Positions 53,170-63,046 of a stretch of 64,000 nt of DNA are shown here, piece by piece. Position 1 is the first letter of the stretch, and every line of letters starts with the position of its first letter. The stretch is taken from the NCBI RefSeq assembly GCF_026262505.1, contig NC_067206.1, forward strand, positions 29,155,896 through 29,219,895. The letters are read 5' to 3'. The notes beneath the pieces were generated by a model, which ran no database searches, was not told the DNA's origin, and worked only from the letters and a program-made list of their open reading frames with translations. This DNA comes from Trichomonas vaginalis G3 (lineage: Eukaryota > Parabasalia > Trichomonadida > Trichomonadidae). The translations under genes and the position numbers were made by a program.

Positions 53170-53285
53170 GACTACTTGTTTTAGGTTTTTTCCATTGTGT
53201 CATTTATTTATTTGACGTGGCAGAAAAGTACAGAGAATATGAAGATGAACCAATGCCTGCAAATGTTCAGCATATGTACTCGTAA
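53154..53285 (+). CDS. Small single-pass membrane protein (43 aa) in Maverick B
   Basis: It begins MWFEIGLLVLGFFHCVIYLF, a transmembrane-like stretch, followed by a short acidic polar tail. It overlaps the last codons of the methyltransferase region in another frame, a compact arrangement common in viral elements. It looks whole. It has no recognised family and may be a virion membrane or release protein, which is a guess. Confidence 0.4.
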   Translation: MWFEIGLLVLGFFHCVIYLFDVAEKYREYEDEPMPANVQHMYS

Positions 53286-53309
53286 GAGATATTTTTATCT
53301 AATATTAAA

Positions 53310-53681
53310 ATGCAAGGAGTAGATGCGCAAGGTCAACCAAATGTTGCACAGCTTGGAGCACATAACCCTGAAAATATTCCAAATGAAGTCAGAATACAAA
53401 CTGCATTGGCAAACTATGGTCAAGTGCCAACAGATGTTCAAATGCAAACTGCCATGTCAAATGACGCTGCGTTAGGTTTGCCACCATGGTATGCAAATAT
53501 GAGATGGAAAGAGTTTTATACAAACCCTGAAGAGGGATATAAACAACTTTATGCAGATGACGCGAACACAGGAGTTGACCCAGAATATGTTTTCTACCAG
53601 AGGAGAAACAGAATGTATGAGCTCCAGTTAAAGAATGCTATGGAACTCAACAGGAAACGTAAGAGACTAGGCGGACATTAG
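53310..53681 (+). CDS. Uncharacterised 123-aa Maverick protein
   Basis: An ATG-led whole frame, Gln/Asn/Ala-rich at the N-terminus (MQGVDAQGQPNVAQLG) with a two-fold repeated pattern (VRIQTALANYGQ and VQMQTAMSNDAA), then aromatic PPWYANMRWKEFY, ending in basic NRKRKRLGGH. It is flanked closely by small genes on the same strand. The composition suits a structural or virion-associated protein; no family is recognised. Confidence 0.55.
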   Translation: MQGVDAQGQPNVAQLGAHNPENIPNEVRIQTALANYGQVPTDVQMQTAMSNDAALGLPPWYANMRWKEFYTNPEEGYKQLYADDANTGVDPEYVFYQRRNRMYELQLKNAMELNRKRKRLGGH

Positions 53682-53699
53682 ATTTTTACATATAGTAAA

Positions 53700-53933
53700 A
53701 TGGGTTTCTTCAGTAAGATAGGAAACTTCTTTCGAAATGTTGGAAGAGGTATATGGAATGGAATAAAATCTGTCAGAAGAGGAGTATGGAACGGTGTCAA
53801 AAATATTGGTAAAAGAGTAGGTCAGTTTGTTGGTATTATACCTAAAGACCCTGAACCAGAAGAACAAGCTCCTGTTATACAACAGCCTGAACCTGCACCA
53901 CAGTCAAGTTGGCAACCACAACCGGTATATTAA
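53700..53933 (+). CDS. Small basic amphipathic protein (77 aa), Maverick B
   Basis: MGFFSKIGNFFRNVGRG, then three similar blocks of the form G-x-W-N-G-(I/V)-K form a basic amphipathic N-terminal half; a Pro/Glu/Gln-rich tail follows. Membrane-active capsid proteins such as adenovirus protein VI have a similar layout, but no homology can be claimed. It is whole and 18 bp after the preceding gene. Confidence 0.5.
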   Translation: MGFFSKIGNFFRNVGRGIWNGIKSVRRGVWNGVKNIGKRVGQFVGIIPKDPEPEEQAPVIQQPEPAPQSSWQPQPVY

Positions 53934-53943
53934 AATTATATTT

Positions 53944-54372
53944 TTACCGTTCGATAGTGTTGTATATGAAACTAAGTTCTAAGTAAAACGCATGGTATAA
54001 TGGAATTATTCTTTTTCTTCCATCTGTAGTAAACCATACTTGAAAGTCTGAAATACTTCCACTTGGTGGTTCGTATAACTTTGTAGGTTTTTCGTAAAAG
54101 TCATTTGCCAAGCATAAGAAAGAGTTTTGGGCGCCAGAAAATGAAGCATGAACAATAATAGCATCTGGGTCGAAAACATCTTTAAATAAATATGGTTCAT
54201 CTCTTGCATATCGACTGTAGATATTTGCTAAAGGAGGTTCAACTTTCTGATTTAACATTCTTTGCAAATAATACCATGACATTGCAGTGAATTCTATATA
54301 TTTGTTCGTCTTTATTTGGATTGTCTTCGTAGATTTGAAATGACACTTGTGAATTTTGTTTGTCATATACAA
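53944..54372 (-). CDS. Uncharacterised 142-aa Maverick protein
   Basis: An open minus-strand frame converging on the plus-strand small-gene cluster. The more likely start is the later Met in FTAMSWYYLQRML. It alternates hydrophobic and polar residues (IIVHASFSG, SISDFQVWFTTDG, IPLYHAFYLELSFIY) like a small beta-sandwich. A minor virion protein is possible; no family is recognised. Confidence 0.45.
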   Translation of the reverse strand: MYMTNKIHKCHFKSTKTIQIKTNKYIEFTAMSWYYLQRMLNQKVEPPLANIYSRYARDEPYLFKDVFDPDAIIVHASFSGAQNSFLCLANDFYEKPTKLYEPPSGSISDFQVWFTTDGRKRIIPLYHAFYLELSFIYNTIER

Positions 54373-54399
54373 TTCTCACATAAAGTTGCTATCGGTATT

Positions 54400-55146
54400 C
54401 GCATATTCATCAGCATATTTTGCATAACATGAATTTATTTTATCTTCTATATTTTTAATGCAGTCTGTAGAGAAGATGAGAGGTCAACTTGTGTATTAGC
54501 TCAATTTCTTCCCACATTTTTCGTTGCCCTTCAGATGTATAATCTATATGAGACCTTACAATAAATGGAAAACTTTTATCTTCTACAGACACAAACTTTA
54601 TTCTTCGAAAGCCAATAGCTTTTGTGACAGATGGGTCTCTTAACCATCTTAATGGGTAGTCAAAACGATAGCCTTCATGCTTTACGGTATCTGTCTCAAA
54701 CTGTTGACCGACATTAGTAAAAAGTTCATCTAATGGTTTAGTTGTAACAACTCTAGAATTTTCTTTTTAGGAGTAAACACTGGCTTAGACTCTAATAGCT
54801 TTTTACCCAATTTACCTTGAACTTCTACAACTTTAGACTCATAATATTCATAGTCGTCTGTCTTCTTTGGTTCATAAGGTATAACAAGTTTGTATGCTTT
54901 GCCTTCTTTAAGGTTTGAGAACCTTCTGTCAAAACTTTCTATGACTGTTAACAAACCTTCTATGTCTAAGTCTTCAAATTTCGCACCATTTTTAGTCACA
55001 ATAGCAAACTTAACTGGTTCGATGTTCCAAACTTTGCTGAATGAAGACTTTTCAAAATGGTAGAAGTAAACATTCAAATATGTGAATGGGCCTAGTTCTT
55101 CTTTAAGTCCTGACATGTACTTATTTACTGAGATGAATTTTGCCAT
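54400..55146 (-). pseudogene. Maverick B gene remnant, unrecognised
   Basis: The region starts with MAKFISVNKYMSGLKEEL, is Lys/Glu-rich and shows no recognised motif. Coding character continues beyond the first open part to about 54400. It is just downstream of the helicase and in the same direction. Broken, with one or more breaks. Confidence 0.4.
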
Positions 55147-55181
55147 CTTTTTCTATCGGATAAAAAATATTTTTTTAAAAT

Positions 55182-56420
55182 TTACTCAGAAAAAATTTTC
55201 TTTGTATATACACCATTCTGAACATCTAAAAGACTTTTGACATTTGCCAAGAATGTACGTTTAGAAGCTGCCATATAACCATATTCTTGACAATATTGTT
55301 TATAATCATCATATAAAGACCTTTCATCTAATGACACAAAGTCAGTTTCATCTACGAACAGTTCATATACACTCTTGTTTGCTTCTAACAATGTTTGTCT
55401 CTCTTCGGTATGTGGAATTTGTCTTGGATTGAAGTTAGAAATATCTAATGTCATGAAATATGAGAACAAGTGGTTGTAAAAGTCAGATGTCAAAGTTTCT
55501 GCTAAGTCGTCAAAATATTCTGTATCTTGCATATGAGAATCTGACGTTCTGACAACTACATATCTTCTGTCAGAACTTTCTAACTTCATCGGAACAGCAT
55601 TGTTTGAAACCATAATGAAGTTTGCAACATTTTCACAAACTCTTTGGTCTTTATACTTTCTTTCAACAACTCCAACTTTGTCTGTTATAAGACTCTTCAA
55701 AGCATCTGAGTTCAAAACTTTTGTTGTATCTATACTTTGAAGTTCATTGCAAACTATAAGTTTCATATTCTCTATTGAGGAGTTAAACTTGCCACAGATG
55801 TTTTCTAAGTTTGTCATATTAGGGTTCGAATAACCTTCTAAACAGTTTGCATAAGATATCTGTAAAGAATGTGTTCTTACCTGTTCCTTGTTTTCCAATT
55901 ATAATGAGAGCAGTTTCATTTTTAGCACTTGGATGTTGTAAGATGTTTGCAAACCAACATAAGATATACTCATAAACTTTTTCGTTTCCATTGCATATAA
56001 TTTCTTTGACATGGTCTAACCAAGCTTCTATAATATTTTCTTTCCATTCTACTTGTTCATATTTATATCCAGTGAAGATAGAATAGAAGTTTGGAGAAGG
56101 TGTATAAAACTTTATACCACGAACTGAAAAATCTTCAAGTTTTGACAATAAGATATCCCAAGCATCTAACATCTTCATGCCAACTTGTACGACTTTTATT
56201 TTCTTAAGTTTCTGTTTACATTCTTGTTCTGAAACTATTGTCGCTCTTGGTTTGTTAAAGACTACATCCCATTCTTTCATAACATAACATTCTGGGGCAG
56301 AGTCGACATAAATGACTAAACGTTTCAAATTCTCGACTGCTTTGTTATAGTCTCTAAATGGACACATATTTCTGAATGCTTGGAAGTCATAAAATCTGAA
56401 ACATCTATTCTGTACATTTT
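55182..56420 (-). pseudogene. Maverick B SF3 helicase (D5-like) gene, broken
   Basis: The Walker A motif IIIGKQGTGKNTFF and, further on, the ANFIMVSNNAVP sensor motif followed by DRRYVVV with its arginine-finger context identify a superfamily 3 helicase of the D5/P4-primase type. These drive replication of viruses and plasmids. Trichomonad Mavericks more usually rely on a protein-primed DNA polymerase B, so an SF3 helicase fits a virophage-like lineage. Broken, with about one or two breaks. Confidence 0.7.
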
Positions 56421-56443
56421 ATAAGAATAAAAAATATTATTTT

Positions 56444-57243
56444 TTATTCTTGACTTTGTTGTTCCATTTGTTGCATTTGTTGTTCTTGAGCTATTTGTTG
56501 TTGAAGTTGTTCTTGTAATACAATACTTTCACCAGTTGCATCTTCCAATTCGAAACTTTCTGCCGCATTGACAAATACATAGGACATAAAAGTTTTACAG
56601 GAACAAAGTTTGCGTCAAACTAATGTCAACGTTATACTTGCCAAAGTGTTTGAGTTCACTAAGGTTGAAAATTCTGCATTCGAATGAACAATAGGCAAAC
56701 CAGCAGAGAAAGTATTGTTTATACGCATAAGTATCTTTTGGTTCATAATAGTTTCTGTCGAACATTCGAATAACACTTTGAACCTAAGTTTGAAACAATA
56801 TATAAGATTGGTGTGCTTAATGTCAATGGAATAGACAAACCTTGTATGACACCTTTTCCTGTTATAGGAAACTGTTGTAGTAAAAACCAGAAATAAGTTT
56901 TGTATTATAGCTCATATCGTTTATAGTAAACTCAGTCGGACATCCAAACATAATGAAACCTGCTCTAGTTGCAGCACATGTTACACCCGTACTTAAAGTA
57001 TTAAATAAGTCAACAAAACCTGTTGGTGGTATATCTGAGTAAGTATCTTCAAAGGAGTATTTTTACCATTCACAACAATAAAGTCTTCTGGGTGTCAAAA
57101 GAGCAAAACAGGCTTTAGTCGTCATTGTGTTTAAGGTTAGTTTACAATATCGTCCTTGAGGACTTTGTAAGTTTGTTGTTATAGAATTATATGACTCAGG
57201 GGTTTTAGTCGTAATAGTATAAACCATTATGTCTTCTGCCATT
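56444..57243 (-). pseudogene. Maverick B gene remnant with Gln-rich end
   Basis: It starts near 57243 with MAEDIMVYTITTKTPESYN and ends in a Gln-rich tail (QQMQQMEQQSQE). The content is beta-rich and Thr/Asn-rich. A second virion protein is possible; no family is recognised. Broken, with several breaks. Confidence 0.4.
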
Positions 57244-57246
57244 TAC

Positions 57247-57824
57247 TTAGCAAATAAATTTTAATGAAATGTTGTGGTCGTCAAATATTTTTATAACGTC
57301 TGGGAAACTATATTTTAAGTTCAACGTTTCACCTCCTTTCATAACGTATATCTTGTCAATGGCATTATATGAAACACCACAGCAACTAATGTCGGGTTCT
57401 ATTTCTTTGATGTTTATATCGTCTGCCTCTGTCAAAAGTTTCAATAGTTCTTTCAAAACTTCATGAGGTGCAATGACATATGAGTTCACTTTTACAGGGT
57501 TGTGTTCGACCAAGTTTAACATTATACTTAAAGCTTGACAATCTTCTCCTGATTTGAAGTTTGTCTTTCAGTTGTTGGTAGTCGTTTCGAATATCTGCAA
57601 CAGAACTTAAGTCTCTGCTAACTTCAGGATATGTTGGTTCTTTTACAGGAACAATTGTTATACCATCTTCGTCTTCGTATGGTTTCCCCACTTCAACATC
57701 TCTGTCTTTGACATTGACAACAACACTTTGACTGTTTGTTTGAGTTGGTGAATTTAACTTCACATCTGCCACCGCCATTAAACCTTTTGAAACACTTATG
57801 CTTCTATTTTTCGGAAATGACATT
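57247..57824 (-). pseudogene. Maverick B gene remnant, unrecognised
   Basis: It starts with MSFPKNRSISVSKGLMAV, followed by an acidic VGKPYEDEDGITIVPVKEP segment and a Leu/Glu-rich C-terminal domain. No family is recognised. It ends three bases from the start of the preceding remnant, showing tight packing. Broken, with about one break. Confidence 0.4.
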
Positions 57825-57841
57825 TTACTTAGAATAAAAAG

Positions 57842-58086
57842 ATGGACGTATTCGGATATCTTATTGAATTGAAGCAGAACAAAGTTATACTCACAAACAA
57901 TACAAATATATTGACAGAATAGTTCTTTACACAAACAATGGAAAATGTTATAGAATAGCAGTCTTTGCTGAACCTAAATATTTTCATAAAGCAAAGAAAG
58001 TTGGTATAACTGAAATGGTGAAAGTTCTTGAAGCAGACAAAAATATAACTTCAAAACTGACCGATATTACTAAAGGAAAGTTATAA
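57842..58086 (+). pseudogene. Small plus-strand Maverick gene remnant
   Basis: It starts MDVFGYLIELKQNKVIL, is Lys-rich and divergent from the neighbouring minus-strand gene by 17 bp. Coding-like sequence continues to about 58086. Broken, about one break. No family recognised. Confidence 0.35.
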
Positions 58087-58266
58087 TACAATATTATGTC
58101 AAAACTGGCGTACTGTCAATATTTGACGGAGAGAAGTCAGTTCAAGAACAACTTACTGACCTGCTGCCAAAATCTGCTCGATGGAAGCTGTCGTTATGCC
58201 AATCTTGAGGAGCCCCAGCAGGTTTCATCGAACGAATCTTCAAAAGAGCATCTTCCGTGAAAAGTG

Positions 58267-59770
58267 CTATTGTTTTGTAAACTTCTTTGGTCTCAATTCA
58301 TCTGGACCGTCTCTGTCACCAGTATATTGTATTTGAACTGTACCAACAGTTGAAATACCACCCATAAAGTCTTCTGAGTCAGCAAATGGAATGCCAAGCC
58401 AAAAGTTTGAACGGTCTCCATTTGTATATTGAGTTTTTTGACCTCCTGTATGAGTCCATACTTTCACATTATGGCATAATAGAACTTTGCATTTCAGGTT
58501 AATAGTTGTTGTGAAGTTGTTGTTAAAGTTCATAGCATCTAATGTCAAGTTGTATGACCTCATATCCTCAATTGTAGAATATTCTTCTCTTGGATAATAT
58601 TTGCCATCTATGTTATATGATATTTAATACCAGGGTTGTAGAAACAAGAATAGTCATTTATAGTTCGTCTGAACAGTACAAACATAGTATCTGCATGTTT
58701 CATTGCAGTTGTTAAAGCAATATCTGTTCTTGCACCTGCGGCTCCTGGATTTTGGTTTCCAACTTCACTTGCAAAGTCTTTGACAGATATTTGGTGTATA
58801 GGGAACATAAGTGGAACTGCAATATATTTGGCAGCTAAAGCATTTGAAATATCTGGGTCCAACATATAGACTGCAAGTCTGCTTTCTATTCTCTTGCATT
58901 CAAATTTTTCGCATGTGAACTTAACTGGGTCCCAAACAGTATTGTTGTCTGCTGTTCCTGAGAAGTAGTAGTTTACTTCAGTGTTGAGGTTTGAGAAACC
59001 AAAGTCTAAGTCAACTTTCTCTTTGCACCATTTTCCAAATGGTATGCTGGCAGCTCCACCAGCTGTATCTGTAATAGTGAATGGGTCTTGTGTTGGTGCA
59101 ATGACTAAGTTATTTTTGCTTGGAGTAAGTTCGATAGAAATTTTTCCTGCCCAGTTTGGCAAGTATCTTAAAAACCTGAAGATGAGGAAAGATGACAAAG
59201 GAACTCTAAGTTTCAGTTTTACTTTGGTTACTGCTGCTGCATTGTCCAGAAAGGTTAACATAAACTCCTGGAACGTTAGGGTCAAGTCTTCTTATTTTCT
59301 CAATGGTGGCATACTGGTCTGTTTGTTCTCTAGCTTGTGGTTGTACTGAGTTTCTCAAAGCGAACCATTCATAGTTTGCCCATGTTACTGTTTGAACTAA
59401 GTCAGAGTTAGAATATATCTTATATCCCATGAAAACTTCTGGAGCATATTGGTATCCGACATAGAAAATTCCATTGCAACCTTTCTTGTCAGACAACTTG
59501 GCAGAAGGTTTTATTTCAATGTCTTGTTCCACGTATAAGAATGAGTTGTCAATAGAAATAATGTGAAACCTGTCGCAAGCAATATCTACTGTTGTTGAAG
59601 AACCTTCTCCAAACTCACCTACGTTTCCATAAGAAACAGCAGTTGTATATTCGTAAGTTCCAGGAACTATTTCTGACCTTCTAATGGCATTGTCGCATTC
59701 GTTATACCATTCGGAAACATTTCCGTTCATGGCATCCAAAACTGTTGGCGTTATATATTCTGAGCGGCGT
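58267..59770 (-). pseudogene. Maverick B major-capsid-like gene, broken
   Basis: This is the sister of 124-1640 in element A and close to it in DNA sequence. The gene spans about 500 codons. Segments such as VKLKLRVPLSSFLIFRFL and YIAVPLMFPIHQISVKD are strand-rich, as expected of a jelly-roll protein. It follows the large glutamine-rich gene with the same spacing as in A. The capsid role is inferred, not shown. Broken, with a few breaks. Confidence 0.5.
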
Positions 59771-59829
59771 ACATTTTCATATGGGTAAAAATATAGAATA
59801 GTTGGATTTATATGTCATAATAGAACCCA

Positions 59830-61583
59830 CTCGGACCAAGCTTTACTTTCTTCCTGACTGAGTTTTTAACTCTTCTTTTTCCTTCATTGCCACTACTTTC
59901 ACTAGATGAAGTTACTTCTTCACTACTTTCACTTTGTTCTACTCTTCTCTTCTCTTTGGTGTCGCTTTTGGTAACTTGCCCTCTGCTTCAAGTTGTTGCA
60001 TCTTTGCCTCATGTTCACCTAGTATGTTGTAAATTTCCCATGTCCTTTTTGCCTTTGGGCTCTGGTCGCCCATCTCAGGTAACCTATATCCTAGAAAGAG
60101 TTTGTCATAGTTTGTATTTGAGTCTTCGCGTATTGTTTGCATGACTCTTTCCTGAGTTTCCGGTTCAAGCTCTTCAAACAGAGCTTGTCCATATGGAATA
60201 AGCTCGTTTCCAAATATATGTTTTTGTAGCCATTCTGGTTTTCTTTCCATGTAACCAATAATATCTTTTGTGAATGGGAAAGCTTTTACCCAACGTTTCA
60301 GTCTTGCGTCATTTATTTCTGTAGTTGGTTTTATTTTGTCATGGAACATGTTTTTCAATACTAACATTTCATTTGGTACTGTCCATTTGAGTTTTCTTAA
60401 ATATTCATCCCTTCTCATTTCATTGTCTGCAAAGTAAGTTTTTATGACATTTTGCAAACTTTCGTTTGCAAGGTCATGTACAATAGGTTCTCTTCCTTCT
60501 CTCTCCCTAACTTTTTTCTAAACTCTTCACCAAATATACCATCTCTATGGTTCTGTGTAGTTCTTTGAGATAAATGTTCTAGAACGTCAGGTGTTATATT
60601 TCCATCAGCCATGTTCATTTCATACTGGTCCAAAATATCTGCATCTTTCATATCTTTCAATGGCATTAAAGCCGCGCTGAAAATACCCGTTATATCTGGT
60701 TCACCATTCACTTCCATTGCGTCTACAACTTCTTGGAATTGAGGTTGTAAGTTTATGAACCACCTATCCGGATTAGCTTTATGACCCCATCTCATTGTAG
60801 TTCCATAGTCTGCAGAAACAAAAGTAGGTTTGTTTCCATATTGGTTAGGTTCTGAATGAACTTTAAACAATGTTTCATTTCTATATGTTTTGTTGAAATT
60901 TAACCTTTTATTTTCACCGAGTTCAGCCAAAGATTGAACGTTATATGGTCGTAAGTAAAAAGGATTATTGTATTTGCGTCCATTTTCTTTCAGTACTTCC
61001 ATTCTATGCTGAATATTTTCATCTGATGTTGGAGTCTTTTGTATGTCGGTGAACATTTTTCGATATTGTTCTACTATGTCAGCCGAATTTTTCTTAGACT
61101 CTTGGAAAGATTCCATATTCACCTCATACTCTTGTTGAGGGTCAAGATTTTTCGGCTGTTCCAAATCTTCATCTAGTTCTGTGAAGTTAGTTTCCAAAGG
61201 AGGGACTTGTTCGTTTCCTTCAGGCTCTTCTAGCTGTTGTTGCTGAACTATTTCTTCCATGTCTGGTTGTATCTGAACTTCTTCCTGTTGAGTTTCTTGT
61301 ACCTCATCTGCTGGCATTTCATATATTCCGAGACCGTTTTTAACAAGTTCCCTATCTAAGTCATCCGAACTCATAAACCTTTCTTCTTTCGTTCCGTCTC
61401 TATTTTTTACGCGTTTCATGAAGAGAGTTGAATTATCATTTAGCTCTGACATCAAATATCTCGGAGTAAATTCATTCATGTCATTTGGATGATATGCTAT
61501 TAAATCATATCCCTTTGCGAGCTTGTATTTTCCAGGTTTGAGATTATATCCGATTTGATGCTGAACCATAAAGCTAAATAGGT
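59830..61583 (-). pseudogene. Maverick B large glutamine-rich gene, cut by element C
   Basis: This matches the 3' half of the gene at 1685-4862. It includes the acidic Gln-rich stretch (IQPDMEEIVQQQQLEEPEG) and the region from RDEYLRKLKWTVPNEM to the end. Compared with A it has an extra Ser/Glu-coding insert near 59885-59975. Homology to A stops abruptly at 61583, where element C begins, so the 5' half is missing. Broken, a few breaks besides the truncation. Confidence 0.5.
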
Positions 61584-61810
61584 AGTTAGTATCCCTATCT
61601 TGGGTACGGCGGCACTGCGTTCCACCTTACCCAAGATAACAGTTTGACACTTTACAAAACCACTAACGTATATTTTACAACACAAACGACAACACTAACT
61701 TAACCTTAAATATTTACAAAGCCGCCAATCACTTCACCTCACTAACATTTTCGCTAACGACTTCACTAATGAAAAAATAAACGTTCTCACTAACGTTCCC
61801 ACTAATGTTC
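61584..61810. repeat. Terminal hairpin of element C and adjacent spacer
   Basis: The 43-bp hairpin (61596-61638) is followed by AT-rich sequence and by repeated CTAACG/CACTAA motifs at 61735-61812 (for example CACTAACATTTTCGC, CACTAATGAA, CACTAACGTTCC). No gene is seen. Confidence 0.55.
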
Positions 61811-62137
61811 TCATTTACAAAAGTATTGCAGCGCTTCCCATTGCTGTGCTTCACACAATAGTTCATATTCTTCAGTATCGCTGCTGTCACTCCAATCGTC
61901 AGAGTCAAAATCACTGTCAAAATAAATGTATGTAAGTTTTGACAAAGCTAATGAAACACGCTTACCGTTTGTATCTATTGCTTTTATATATCTCCCATTA
62001 TGTTTGTTGTCGTAAACGCTCAAACTAACTTTACCCTTTCTCCCTCGTATCTGATAGAATGTATTTTCACGAGGAACAAAGAACAAATTCTTGAACTCAT
62101 GACCGTTGTAGTTTGTTATCTCAATAGTTTTCGTCAT
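61811..62137 (-). CDS. Small 108-aa protein of element C
   Basis: It starts MTKTIEITNYNGHEFKN. The N-terminal 75 residues are basic and strand-rich with a RGRKGKVSLSVYDN and KAIDTNGKRVSLALSKL pattern, like a small nucleic-acid-binding beta domain. The tail is acidic (DSDFDSDDWSDSSDTEEYE). First gene inside the terminus. No family recognised. Confidence 0.5.
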   Translation of the reverse strand: MTKTIEITNYNGHEFKNLFFVPRENTFYQIRGRKGKVSLSVYDNKHNGRYIKAIDTNGKRVSLALSKLTYIYFDSDFDSDDWSDSSDTEEYELLCEAQQWEALQYFCK

Positions 62138-62293
62138 TTATATAAAAATAAAATAAAAAATAAAATAAAAAATAAACTTAAAAATTAATGATATCACCAC
62201 CCTCACACGTATGAAAACATAGCACAAAAATAGATTTAGGTGAAGTGGTGAGATCTCACCTCTTTTTTCACCTCTTTTTTCACCCTGTTGAAT

Positions 62294-62821
62294 TCATTGC
62301 TTTATAACTCTCTTCCTTGGTTTCTTTTTAGTTGCTTTCTTCACGTCTGTCTCCAACTTGACTGTCTTTCTTCTTCGGCCGTAATGATACCAGTTACTTC
62401 CACCAGTCAATGGGTCAAATGGTCGTTCATAAGGGTTTCCATACATTCCATAAGGCCCATACGGAAGAACTACTGGTGGAGAAGAAACATTTTCTTTAGT
62501 TCCATCGACTCTATTTAAATGCATTGTTTCACCTTTCATCTGGTCATTAAAGTCTTTTGCGTGTTTTGCAAACTCATCGTCCTTTCCTAAAGCATTTTCT
62601 GACTCAGTCGCAACCAAATTGGATGCTTTATTTATGAGCCCTATTTTATTTAATCTTAACTTCTTTGCAACCCAGCCTCCAATCTTCCCTTTATTTGCAT
62701 CTAATGTCTTCGAAACCCTTCCTCCACTCATTTTATTTACTGCGTCATAAGCTCCAAGTGCTTTTGCTCCAAATGCTAATGCTTTTGTTCCCATTGCGCC
62801 TAAAGCTGCCCAAGCTACCAT
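62294..62821 (-). CDS. Basic Gly/Ala-rich 175-aa virion-type protein of element C
   Basis: The N-terminus MVAWAALGAMGTKALAFGAKALG is hydrophobic and Gly/Ala-rich, followed by a basic middle, a Pro/Tyr/Gly-rich block (PYGPYGMYGNPYERPFDP) and a strongly basic C-terminus (KKATKKKPRKRVIKQ). This layout is common in small capsid-internal or membrane-active proteins of eukaryotic DNA viruses. It starts at the base before the next gene's stop. Function is inferred from composition only. Confidence 0.5.
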   Translation of the reverse strand: MVAWAALGAMGTKALAFGAKALGAYDAVNKMSGGRVSKTLDANKGKIGGWVAKKLRLNKIGLINKASNLVATESENALGKDDEFAKHAKDFNDQMKGETMHLNRVDGTKENVSSPPVVLPYGPYGMYGNPYERPFDPLTGGSNWYHYGRRRKTVKLETDVKKATKKKPRKRVIKQ

Positions 62822-63046
62822 TTACACCATATTAAAATCATCTCTCTTCAATATTATCTCATAAAAGTTCTCGTTACTGGAGAAAGTCAATGAAACATAA
62901 GCGTTCTCACGGGCTTCGCCCTCACCGCTTTGCGGTCTATCTAACTTCTTTCTTATCTCATCTATTCGCTTCAAAATGTCTGAACAATTGCTAACATCTT
63001 CTACAACAGTTATTTCATCATGAATAACCTTCAAGAACAAGCTCAT
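62822..63046 (-). CDS. Small 74-aa protein of element C
   Basis: MSLFLKVIHDEITVVEDVSN, then a helical Lys/Glu-rich middle and a strand-rich end (YVSLTFSSNENFYEIILKRDD). It abuts both neighbours with no spacer. The short G+C-rich patch at 62905-62940 (GGCTTCGCCCTCACCGC) stands out from the AT-rich setting. No family recognised. Confidence 0.45.
   Translation of the reverse strand: MSLFLKVIHDEITVVEDVSNCSDILKRIDEIRKKLDRPQSGEGEARENAYVSLTFSSNENFYEIILKRDDFNMV

Larger units (their letters stand above)
52098..61583. mobile_element. Maverick/Polinton B, broken, cut at right by element C
   Basis: The left border is the GC-rich terminal segment matching that of A in reverse complement. Parts in order: DNA methyltransferase remnant and three small genes (plus strand), then on the minus strand a 142-aa gene, a further remnant, an SF3 helicase remnant, two more remnants, the major-capsid-like gene and the truncated large glutamine-rich gene. 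The helicase, capsid-like gene and small basic proteins support a Polinton-type element. It is broken, with about ten or more breaks. It looks young, as shared genes are nearly identical to A. Confidence 0.7.

Noticed and set aside
58096-58260. 54-codon plus-strand frame just after the capsid-like gene
   Set aside because: It is short, Cys/Ser/Asn-rich, of low coding quality and overlaps no known small-gene pattern; it probably arose by chance at the gene end.
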